A stretch of 55,815 bases of DNA from Bacteroidia bacterium 43-41. GTDB lineage: Bacteria; Bacteroidota; Bacteroidia; Bacteroidales; Dysgonomonadaceae. Positions 7,957 to 15,635 of this stretch are shown here, one piece after another. A program made the translations under genes and the position numbers. Positions within the stretch are counted from its first letter, which is position 1. Each line of letters opens with the position of its first letter. The stretch is taken from NCBI GenBank assembly GCA_001898165.1, contig MKTD01000074.1, positions 1-55,815 on the forward strand, in the 5' to 3' direction. The notes beneath the pieces are model-generated. The model was not told the origin of the DNA, did not search any database, and saw nothing but the letters and a program-made list of their open reading frames with translations.

Positions 7957-10749
7957 ATGACCAGACAGAAGCTATTTATGCTCGATGCTTATGCATTGAT
8001 TTACAGAGCATACTACGCATTTATAAAAAACCCTCGCGTAAATTCAAAGGGAGAGAATACATCGGCAATCTTCGGATTTGTGAATACGCTTGAGGATGTG
8101 TTGAGAAAAGAGAATCCGTCACACATTGCAGTTGCTTTCGATCCTCCCGGGCCAACATTCCGCCACACGGAGTTCGAAGCCTACAAAGCACAACGCGAAG
8201 CTACGCCCGAAGACATAAAAGCTTCGGTTCCCATCATTAAGAAGATCTTGGAAGCCTACAATATTCCGGTGTTGGAAAAGGAAGGCTTCGAAGCCGACGA
8301 TGTAATTGGAACCATTGCCAAAAAAGCGGATAAAAATAAGTTTGACGTATACATGATGACTCCCGATAAGGATTACGGACAATTAACGGAAGAGCATATT
8401 TTTATGTATAAACCGAAATACGGCAGTAACGAGTTTGAAATACTGGACGACAAAAAGGTGATGGAGAAATACAATGTTTCGCATCCGTGCCAGGTAATTG
8501 ATTTGCTGGGCCTGATGGGCGATACGTCGGATAATATTCCCGGCTGCCCGGGTGTGGGACCAAAAACTGCGGAGAAACTACTGGAAGAGTTCGGCTCCGT
8601 TGAAAATTTGCTTAAAAATACAGATAAACTGAAAGGAACGCTCAAAACAAAAATCGAAGAAAACAAGGAGCAGATTTTGTTTTCAAAATTTTTAGCTACG
8701 ATAAAAACAGATGTTCCGATTGAAATCGACATCGAAAGCCTGAAAAGGAAAGAGATAAACGAAGCAGCTATTAAGGAAATATTCGAAGAGCTGGAATTCA
8801 GGACATTAATTAACCGGGTACTGAAAATCGAAGCCCCAAAACCGGCTGATAAACAACCCATCCAAGGCGACTTATTCAGTGGGTTCGGCGAGGCCTTTGG
8901 AGAAGAAATACCGAAACCGGTTGAACTTCCAAACAGTTTTTCCGATATCCATTCCACAAAGCACACGTATAAATTAGTGGAAACGGAAAAAGAACTTGCG
9001 GAGCTGAACAGGCAACTTTGTGCACAAAAATCGGTTTGCTTCGATACCGAGACAACCGGAATCGATCCCCTTTTAAGCGATTTGGTGGGTTTATCGTTTG
9101 CCTACACCGAAGGCGAAGCGTTTTATGTTCCCATTTCCGAAAACAGGGAAGAAGCGCAAAAACAAGTAGCTGCTTTCAGGCCGTTCTTCGAAAATGAGCA
9201 TATCCAAAAAACAGGGCAAAACCTCAAATACGATATCTTGTCTCTTCGCCATTACGGAATCCGCGTAAAAGGGAAACTTTTCGATACGATGATTGCGCAT
9301 TATCTTCTCAATCCCGAACTCAGGCACGGAATGGATTATATGGCAGAAACTTATCTGAAATACAAGACCATCCACATCGAAGAACTTATCGGCCCGAAAG
9401 GAAAGAACCAAAAGTCGATGCGTGACGTGGATAAGCATATCGTTTGCGATTATGCCGCTGAAGACGCCGATATCACACTTAAGCTGAAAAATATTCTAGA
9501 GAAGGAAGTCAAACAAAACAATTTGGATTATCTGTTCTACGAAGTAGAGTCGCCCCTGGTTTATGTACTTGCCGATATGGAATGGACGGGCGTTCGTCTC
9601 GATTTAAATGCATTGGCTCAACTTTCGGAAGAATTGACTGTCGAACTGCAGCAAATTGAGGCAGAAATTATTGATATTGCCGGGGAGGAGTTCAATATAA
9701 ATTCGCCCAAACAAATCGGGGAGATCCTATTCGAAAAGATGAAGATCATCGAGAAGCCGAAGAAAACCCGTACCGGACAATACAGCACCAGCGAGGACGA
9801 ATTGCAGAAGTTGCGCAACAAACATCGCATTATTGAAAAAATACTGGAGCAGCGGGGATTAAAAAAATTGTTGGGGACATACATCGATGCTTTCCCCTTG
9901 CTGGTAAACCCCCGTACGGGGAAGGTGCATACCTCATTCAACCAAACCGTTGCCGCAACGGGACGATTAAGCAGCACAAACCCCAACCTGCAGAATATTC
10001 CCATTCGGGATGAGCGCGGAAAAGAGATGCGGCGGGTTTTTATTCCGGACGAGGGCTGTACGTTTCTCTCTGCCGACTATTCACAAATAGAACTGCGCAT
10101 CATGGCACACCTGAGCGGGGACAAAAACATGATTGAAGCCTTTGAGCACGGACAAGACATTCATGCCGCTACGGCCGCAAAAATCTATAAAACTCCTATT
10201 GAAGAGGTTACATCCGATATGCGCCGCAAGGCAAAAACCGCCAATTTCGGAATCATTTACGGCATATCGGCGTTCGGCCTTTCCGAACGGCTGAACATTT
10301 CGAGGACGGAAGCCAAAGAACTTATCGACGGCTATTTTACCACCTATCCCGATGTGAAACGTTATATGGACGAAAGCATTGTCAAAGCGCGCGAAAACGG
10401 CTATGTGGAGACCGTTTTGGGACGCAAACGTTTTTTAGCGGACATTAACTCCAAAAACGCCATCGTTCGCGGATACGCGGAAAGGAATGCTATAAACGCC
10501 CCCATTCAGGGAAGCGCGGCCGACATTATAAAAGTGGCGATGATTCGTATCTTTAACCGGCTGGAAGAAAAACAATTGCAATCGAAAATGATCCTTCAGG
10601 TGCACGACGAACTCAACTTCAACGTTCCGGCAAACGAACTGGAGAGCGTGAAAAAAATTGTTGTCGGGGAAATGGAAAATGCCTATAAGCTTCGTGTTCC
10701 GCTGAAAACAGATTGTGGCGTGGGGGAAAACTGGCTGGAAGCACATTGA
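7957..10749 (+). CDS. polA: DNA polymerase I
   Basis: Pol I fills gaps and removes primers during replication and repair. All three domains are present in the 930-residue product. The 5'-3' flap nuclease covers about residues 1-290 (MLDAYALIYRAYYAF, EADDVIGTIAKKA). The 3'-5' proofreading domain covers about 345-530 and keeps its DxE motif in CFDTETTGIDP, so it is probably active. The polymerase domain carries motif A DYSQIELRIMAHLS near 706, motif B RRKAKTANFGIIYG near 756 and motif C QVHDELNF near 881. The next gene starts two bases after the stop. Confidence 0.97.
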   Translation: MTRQKLFMLDAYALIYRAYYAFIKNPRVNSKGENTSAIFGFVNTLEDVLRKENPSHIAVAFDPPGPTFRHTEFEAYKAQREATPEDIKASVPIIKKILEAYNIPVLEKEGFEADDVIGTIAKKADKNKFDVYMMTPDKDYGQLTEEHIFMYKPKYGSNEFEILDDKKVMEKYNVSHPCQVIDLLGLMGDTSDNIPGCPGVGPKTAEKLLEEFGSVENLLKNTDKLKGTLKTKIEENKEQILFSKFLATIKTDVPIEIDIESLKRKEINEAAIKEIFEELEFRTLINRVLKIEAPKPADKQPIQGDLFSGFGEAFGEEIPKPVELPNSFSDIHSTKHTYKLVETEKELAELNRQLCAQKSVCFDTETTGIDPLLSDLVGLSFAYTEGEAFYVPISENREEAQKQVAAFRPFFENEHIQKTGQNLKYDILSLRHYGIRVKGKLFDTMIAHYLLNPELRHGMDYMAETYLKYKTIHIEELIGPKGKNQKSMRDVDKHIVCDYAAEDADITLKLKNILEKEVKQNNLDYLFYEVESPLVYVLADMEWTGVRLDLNALAQLSEELTVELQQIEAEIIDIAGEEFNINSPKQIGEILFEKMKIIEKPKKTRTGQYSTSEDELQKLRNKHRIIEKILEQRGLKKLLGTYIDAFPLLVNPRTGKVHTSFNQTVAATGRLSSTNPNLQNIPIRDERGKEMRRVFIPDEGCTFLSADYSQIELRIMAHLSGDKNMIEAFEHGQDIHAATAAKIYKTPIEEVTSDMRRKAKTANFGIIYGISAFGLSERLNISRTEAKELIDGYFTTYPDVKRYMDESIVKARENGYVETVLGRKRFLADINSKNAIVRGYAERNAINAPIQGSAADIIKVAMIRIFNRLEEKQLQSKMILQVHDELNFNVPANELESVKKIVVGEMENAYKLRVPLKTDCGVGENWLEAH

Positions 10750-10751
10750 AT

Positions 10752-11204
10752 ATGCTTGAAGGATTAGGAGAATACGGTTATTGGGGACTGTTGCTGGCAT
10801 CGTTTTTGGCTGCAACTGTGTTGCCATTCAGTTCTGAAGTGGTCTTTGCGGCGCTTATCGCCGCGGGAATGGATGTTTGGGCCTCTATTTTGTATGCCAC
10901 TATCGGAAATGCTGCCGGAGGCGCCACATGCTACTATGTGGGAAAATTGGGAAAAACAGAATGGTTAGAGAAATGGTTCAAGATAAAACCGGAAAAGATC
11001 GATAAAATGATTCGATGGTTACACGGAAAAGGGGCCGTGATGGGTTTTTTCGGATTTCTTCCCGCCGTAGGCGATGCCATTCTGGTGGCCTTGGGGTTTA
11101 TGCGGGCAAACGTGCCGGTGGTAATGGTTTCCATGACTATCGGAAAATTTTCGCGGTACGTTTTAATTGGTTTTGGTACCGGCCAAATCCTATCCTGGTT
11201 TTAA
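10752..11204 (+). CDS. Small YqaA/DedA-type membrane protein
   Basis: The 150-residue protein is an integral inner-membrane protein of the SNARE-associated (DedA/VTT-like) superfamily, close to YqaA. It shows an N-terminal hydrophobic segment (YWGLLLASFLAATVLP) with the conserved acidic SSEVVFAALIAAG following. A glycine-rich loop GNAAGGATCYYVGKLG comes next, then GAVMGFFGFLPAVGDAILVALGFMR and a C-terminal membrane segment. The ATG at 10752 was chosen because upstream alternatives lie inside polA. Relatives are implicated in lipid scrambling or membrane homeostasis, but the specific role here is unknown. It probably shares the polA transcript. Confidence 0.85.
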   Translation: MLEGLGEYGYWGLLLASFLAATVLPFSSEVVFAALIAAGMDVWASILYATIGNAAGGATCYYVGKLGKTEWLEKWFKIKPEKIDKMIRWLHGKGAVMGFFGFLPAVGDAILVALGFMRANVPVVMVSMTIGKFSRYVLIGFGTGQILSWF

Positions 11205-11222
11205 TTGTTATTTGTTTTATTC

Positions 11223-11255
11223 AACTTTAGCAAGCTATAGGATTGCGACTAAATC
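11223..11255 (+). repeat. Degenerate intergenic repeat, copy 2
   Basis: This is the partner of positions 4393-4425 (25 of 33 bases identical by eye) and again directly follows the 3' end of a gene. Its last bases form the left arm of the inverted repeat at 11246-11284. Confidence 0.35.
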
Positions 11256-11284
11256 ATCGTCTGACAATATCTCTGCTTTAGTCG
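11246..11284. terminator. Intergenic inverted repeat, possible terminator or 3' UTR structure
   Basis: CGACTAAA at 11246-11253 pairs perfectly with TTTAGTCG at 11277-11284 across a 23-base loop. There is no T-run directly after the right arm, so this is not a standard intrinsic terminator. The rest of the gap 11205-11335 is unassigned. Confidence 0.3.
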
Positions 11285-11335
11285 TATGCACTATTCGAGA
11301 AAACATTCGAAAGTTCAATTTTTTTATTTAACAAC

Positions 11336-12115
11336 ATGTCAACTATACTTTTTCACGAAATAGTTTACGGCCCGGTTCACAGCCGCCGGCTGGGTATTTC
11401 ACTGGGTGTAAACCTGTTGCCTTACGATGGCAAACTTTGCTCGTTCGACTGTATTTATTGCGAATGCGGCTTCAACAAAGATTTCCGTACGAAAACGAGG
11501 CTTCCCGGCAGAGAAAATGTTTATGCTGCCCTGGAAGATAAATTGCAATCGCTGCAAAAGGAAGGGATCAAGCCCGATGTCATCACTTTCGCCGGAAACG
11601 GCGAACCGACGATGCATCCGGAGTTTAAAGGAATTATCGATGATGCCGTTTCACTACGCGACAACTATTATCCGGAAGCAAAGATCAGTGTTTTGTCGAA
11701 TGGCATGAATGTGGGAAAACCGTCCGTTCTCGAGACTCTCAGAAAAGTGGATAATCCTATTCTCAAGCTCGACTCGGCTTTCGATGAGACCGTTAAACTC
11801 ATCGATCGCCCCAATTCTCCCGATTATTCGGTTGCCAGGCAAGTGGAGCTTTACAAGAAATTCAACGGCAATTTTATCCTGCAAACCATGTTTCTCAAAG
11901 GCCGGTTTGGAGGACAGGAAGTGGACAACACCACCGAAAAGGAGATCTCGGCCTGGCTGGAGCTCGTGAGAGCGCTTAATCCCCGCGAGGTAATGATCTA
12001 CACCGTCGACCGCGAAACGCCTGCCAAAGAGCTTAAAAAAGCGCCCGTCGCCGATTTGCAGAAAATAGCCGCCAGGGTCAGGGAACTGGGGATACAAACG
12101 AACGTGGCGGGATAA
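11336..12115 (+). CDS. Radical SAM protein (COG0731-like Fe-S oxidoreductase)
   Basis: The 259-residue protein carries the radical SAM cluster motif CSFDCIYC (C-x3-C-x2-C, residues about 35-42), preceded by YGPVHSRRLGISLGVNLLP. The SAM-binding FAGNGEPTMHPEF segment follows near residue 82, and LSNGMNV corresponds to a later barrel strand. It is a single radical SAM domain without an obvious auxiliary-cluster domain. The family is widespread in Bacteroidota and its substrate is not known to me. It stands alone, is convergent with the following minus-strand operon, and ends 8 bases from it. Confidence 0.85.
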   Translation: MSTILFHEIVYGPVHSRRLGISLGVNLLPYDGKLCSFDCIYCECGFNKDFRTKTRLPGRENVYAALEDKLQSLQKEGIKPDVITFAGNGEPTMHPEFKGIIDDAVSLRDNYYPEAKISVLSNGMNVGKPSVLETLRKVDNPILKLDSAFDETVKLIDRPNSPDYSVARQVELYKKFNGNFILQTMFLKGRFGGQEVDNTTEKEISAWLELVRALNPREVMIYTVDRETPAKELKKAPVADLQKIAARVRELGIQTNVAG

Positions 12116-12131
12116 CGTTTTCGTTACGCCA
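12105..12131. terminator. Hairpin between convergent genes
   Basis: TGGCG and CGCCA form the outer stem and TAACG and CGTTA the inner stem around a TTTT loop, with a 3-base bulge on the left. It overlaps the 3' ends of the radical SAM gene and the MFS gene. It could serve both strands, but it lacks a T-run. Confidence 0.35.
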
Positions 12132-13446
12132 TGTTATCGCGGCAGGAGCGAGGTATCTCCGGCGTATTTTCCCGAGTCAACAATTCATCGGTCATATCGA
12201 TGGTTGCGGGTTGCAGTATGGTCAACTGCAAAATAATCGCCGCCGCGACCGCCCCGATCATTGCGACGAACACCCAGTTCATATACCCCGCATCTAACGC
12301 CTTACCCAACTCTTTGGTTATTATAGCGCCCGCCGATATCCCGGCCAGGTTCATAAACCCATAACCGGTAGCACGGTAACGCGACGGAACAAACTGACAT
12401 AAAATAGGCATGTTGTTCACGTCGAAAATCCCAAAGCCTAAACCGAACAAGAGCGCTCCGGCAATAATCATAAATAATCCGCTGCCATAACCGATCAGGA
12501 CCAACGCCGGAATAGTCAGCCCCAATCCTATCACACTCGTGTAAATCCGCCCTTTCAGTCGCTTCGCCACCCAACGGTCGGATAAATATCCTCCGGCCAA
12601 CACCCCGACTAACGATGCCAACGCCAATGTCATGGTTGATAATGGCCCGGCCTGCTCCATTCCCATATGCAGCGATTCCGAGAACAAGGTTGGCAGCCAG
12701 TTCTTCGTAGCCCATCCGGGTAAACTCGGTGCGGAGAAATAAAAGAGGATCACCCAAAAGGCAATATTCGAAAAGAGCATGGTCAAACCTTTTCCCATTG
12801 CACTAAATTCTTGTCTGACAGATCTTTTACGTATTGTATCGATGGTATATGTTTTCTTTTCACGGAGAAACGCAATCAATAATAAACTATACACCATCCC
12901 GACAACGCCGAAAGAATGAAAAGTAAACTGCCAGGAGGTTCCGGCAGCCAGGGTTGCCCCGAACCCGCCAAAAGCCTGCCCCAGATAGATACCCGAAGTG
13001 TGGAATCCGATGGCTAACGACCGCGTTTTCCCCTGATGATAGTCTGCAATAAGAGACAAGGCTGCGGGCACATAAAAAGCCTCACTGATCCCCATAACGG
13101 CCCGCAGGATATATAACTGGTCCATATTCCGGGCATATCCCATGGAGAGGGTCACCCCCGACCAGACAAACAGGCTTATCACAATCAGCCATTTGCGGTT
13201 CAACCGGTCGGCAATAATACCCGACAGGGGACTCATCAAGGCATAGACCCACAGGAATACCGCCATCAAGCGCCCGAAGTTGGTTGCCGTAATTAATTCT
13301 ACGATATCAACCTCCATAAATGGCTTCATGGTGGCCAACATTTGCCGGTCTAGGTAGTTGAGCAACGCTACGAAACACAGCATTCCCACTACTAACCAGG
13401 GATAGTTCTTTTTTGAAGTTAACTTTGACGAACCCGCTTTAATCAT
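12124..13446 (-). CDS. MFS transporter, anion:cation symporter (hexuronate/acid sugar) type
   Basis: The 440-residue protein has about 12 hydrophobic segments and the layout of the ACS family, whose members import hexuronates, sialate-like acids and other organic anions by proton or sodium symport. Family marks are the first segment with LNYLDRQMLATMKPFM, the loop GIIADRLNRKWLIV after segment 2, and GYLSDRWVAKRLKGR at the equivalent place in the second half. AAGGAG lies directly upstream of the start. It is the last gene of the minus-strand operon and so probably imports the product of the secreted enzymes. The substrate is not readable; an acidic monosaccharide would fit the family and the upstream aldolase. 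Confidence 0.85.
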   Translation of the reverse strand: MIKAGSSKLTSKKNYPWLVVGMLCFVALLNYLDRQMLATMKPFMEVDIVELITATNFGRLMAVFLWVYALMSPLSGIIADRLNRKWLIVISLFVWSGVTLSMGYARNMDQLYILRAVMGISEAFYVPAALSLIADYHQGKTRSLAIGFHTSGIYLGQAFGGFGATLAAGTSWQFTFHSFGVVGMVYSLLLIAFLREKKTYTIDTIRKRSVRQEFSAMGKGLTMLFSNIAFWVILFYFSAPSLPGWATKNWLPTLFSESLHMGMEQAGPLSTMTLALASLVGVLAGGYLSDRWVAKRLKGRIYTSVIGLGLTIPALVLIGYGSGLFMIIAGALLFGLGFGIFDVNNMPILCQFVPSRYRATGYGFMNLAGISAGAIITKELGKALDAGYMNWVFVAMIGAVAAAIILQLTILQPATIDMTDELLTRENTPEIPRSCRDNMA

Positions 13447-13483
13447 CTCCTTACGAAATAATAATTATCATATCCGTTTCAAT

Positions 13484-14542
13484 TTACAACTTCAATTGCA
13501 CGTATTTGATCCTTTTGCGATTATAGGTATAGGTAATGTGGATCCTTCCCGCCTTATCCTGTATAATGGCAGGGTAACTGAATTCACCGGACGGCTGGTC
13601 TTCTATATCGATCAGTTTCTCCCATATTTTACCGTCATACGATCCCGCTATCGCCAGTCTGTTCCTGCCGGAAGTAATTGGATTATAGATGATCAACTGG
13701 AGGCCATTGGACAAGGTCACGGCATCCGTGCCGGAATTGTTGTTGGGGAGCCCGGTAGGCATCAGAGGAGACCATGTTTTACCGTTATCGTACGACCAGG
13801 ACTCCACCACTCTTTCGTTTTTTGAGCGACAGAGAATTTGCAGGGCTCCGTCCTTGTAAAACAATACGGAAGGCTGAATCGCGTCAAAACCGTTATTGTC
13901 GATCTCTATCTTTTCCCAACCTGTCAGATCCTGATTGGACATTTCCATATAAACATTCCATTTTCCTACAATCTCTATGCTTGTAGGATACAGTATTTTG
14001 TCTCCGGGGATTATCACCGGTTTGTTTTTGATCGGCCCAAGACATCCGCGCGGGATAGTTTCCATGGCGGACCAGGTCTCACCCTCGTCGGTCGATACCT
14101 TGTATTCCCCCCACCAGGTGCTGGGACTCGGCCCCACCTTGTAAAAAAGGATCAGATCCCCGTTTTCGCGTTTGAACAAGACCGGGTTCCAGCAAGGATA
14201 CCTGATCGACTTATCTTGTATGCCATCGGCCACCATAACCGGGGTGCTCCATTGTCCGTTCCTTAACCGGGAAGTATAGATGCTCACATCCGGATGCCTT
14301 TCGTAGGTCCCGCCAAACCATGCCGCCAATAAGCCGTCGTCTGTCTCCACAATGGTCGAAGCATGTGCCGACGGCACGGAATCCGGCTCCCTGATCATTT
14401 CCGAATAAACGATAACAGGCTTGATGGCGCGCAGCTTCTCTCTTTCCGTTTGTCCGGAAAAAGGTTCACTGGCGGATAAGCGGCCTGACAATATGAACAG
14501 CAGGCATAACCACACTATAATTCTCTTATTTTGCAAAGCCAT
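13484..14542 (-). CDS. Secreted sialidase-superfamily (BNR) beta-propeller protein
   Basis: The 352-residue protein has an N-terminal signal peptide (hydrophobic IIVWLCLLFILSGRLSA) and one six-bladed sialidase-type propeller (BNR_2 group). Asp-box-like repeats are visible in STDEGETWS, SYDNGKTWS and GSYDGKIWE. The early SAHASTIVETDDGLLAAWFGG segment is typical of this group in Bacteroidota. Members include true sialidases and also enzymes or lyases acting on other sugars, so exo-alpha-sialidase is only one possibility. The ATG lies 17 bases inside the 3' end of the alkaline phosphatase gene, which indicates tight co-expression. Substrate is unknown. Confidence 0.75.
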   Translation of the reverse strand: MALQNKRIIVWLCLLFILSGRLSASEPFSGQTEREKLRAIKPVIVYSEMIREPDSVPSAHASTIVETDDGLLAAWFGGTYERHPDVSIYTSRLRNGQWSTPVMVADGIQDKSIRYPCWNPVLFKRENGDLILFYKVGPSPSTWWGEYKVSTDEGETWSAMETIPRGCLGPIKNKPVIIPGDKILYPTSIEIVGKWNVYMEMSNQDLTGWEKIEIDNNGFDAIQPSVLFYKDGALQILCRSKNERVVESWSYDNGKTWSPLMPTGLPNNNSGTDAVTLSNGLQLIIYNPITSGRNRLAIAGSYDGKIWEKLIDIEDQPSGEFSYPAIIQDKAGRIHITYTYNRKRIKYVQLKL

Positions 14543-15617
14543 ATAACTTCAAGATTTTAGTAAGAATATCCGTATTCTGGTAGATACCGGCAAATTCAAT
14601 CGCTCCTGCGCCATAAGCAAATACCGGGACCATTACAGAGGTATGCCCTTTTGAGGCATATACCGCTTCCACTTTTCCGGTTGACAGATCACCTCCGGTA
14701 AGCGCCATGCCTCCGGTCTCATGGTCGGCCGTAATAATAACCAGCGTATTCGGGTCTTGATCCGCGTAATCAAAAGCCACTTTAATTGCCCGGTCAAAGT
14801 CCAGCATTTCATTCACGGTAGCCTCTTTTTCATTCGCGTGGCAAGCCCAATCGATTTGCGAACCTTCTACCATCAGGCAGAAACCCTTATCGTCGTTCTT
14901 TAACAGATTGATAGCCGCCTCCACACTTTCGGGAAGGAATTCTCCCCTTTCGGGATAAGGGGCCGGATGTTCGTCTGCCACGAGCCCTGCCAGTCTGCCT
15001 GTGGTAACTTTCTTTACATCGTCCAGCGTAAGTGCGACTTGAAAACCTTTTGCTTTCAGTGTGTCCAACAGGTTTTGGTTATCAGAGCGGACATCGAAAT
15101 ATTTTTTGCCGCCTCCGATAAAAAGCGTAATACCGGAGTTCACAAAATCTGCCGCGATCTCTTCTTCCATTTTACGGCTGGGCTGGTGTGCGACAAACGA
15201 TGCCGGCGTGGCATGAGTAACGGCACAGCTGGCAACGACTCCTGTCGAGAGGCCATTCTCCGCGGCATATTCAAGGATTGATTTGACCGGATTCCCGTCC
15301 GTATCAACACCAATGGCTCCATTATCCGTTTTAACCCCACATGCGATGGCTGTGCCACCTGCCGCAGAGTCGGTTATATAGCTGTTTGCAGAATAGGTCT
15401 TGGAAAAACCCACAAATTGACACTGTTCCAAATGGAGCACTCCCCTATTTGCCGTCAGACCGGCATATATCTGGTTGACCCCCATTCCATCTCCAATCAT
15501 CACAATCACGTTCTTTACCTGTGGAGTGGTCTCTTGCCCGGTCTTATTACCGGAAACCGACCATTGAACACAAAAAACCGATAATACAACAATAAGCGAT
15601 AAACGAATTCTTTTCAT
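14526..15617 (-). CDS. Secreted alkaline phosphatase (PhoA family)
   Basis: This is a periplasmic metal-dependent phosphomonoesterase. After a signal peptide (MKRIRLSLIVVLSVFCVQW) the mature protein shows the metal-binding IGDGMG and the serine nucleophile in ITDSAAGGTAIACG (near residue 82). THATPASF, DWACHANE, TADHETGG and GHTSVMVPVFAYG follow, so all zinc and magnesium ligands appear present. Total length is about 363 residues from the ATG at 15617; a start at 15629 adds four residues before the signal. Its place inside a glycan-utilisation operon suggests removal of phosphate from the substrate or its fragments rather than general phosphate scavenging (inference). Confidence 0.93.
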   Translation of the reverse strand: MKRIRLSLIVVLSVFCVQWSVSGNKTGQETTPQVKNVIVMIGDGMGVNQIYAGLTANRGVLHLEQCQFVGFSKTYSANSYITDSAAGGTAIACGVKTDNGAIGVDTDGNPVKSILEYAAENGLSTGVVASCAVTHATPASFVAHQPSRKMEEEIAADFVNSGITLFIGGGKKYFDVRSDNQNLLDTLKAKGFQVALTLDDVKKVTTGRLAGLVADEHPAPYPERGEFLPESVEAAINLLKNDDKGFCLMVEGSQIDWACHANEKEATVNEMLDFDRAIKVAFDYADQDPNTLVIITADHETGGMALTGGDLSTGKVEAVYASKGHTSVMVPVFAYGAGAIEFAGIYQNTDILTKILKLYGFAK

Positions 15618-15635
15618 AATTTTACACATTATATT

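Noticed and set aside
11246-11284. Inverted repeat as a standard rho-independent terminator
   Set aside because: The stem is only 8 bp with a 23-base loop and no adjacent T-run, so it is kept only as a low-confidence structure.
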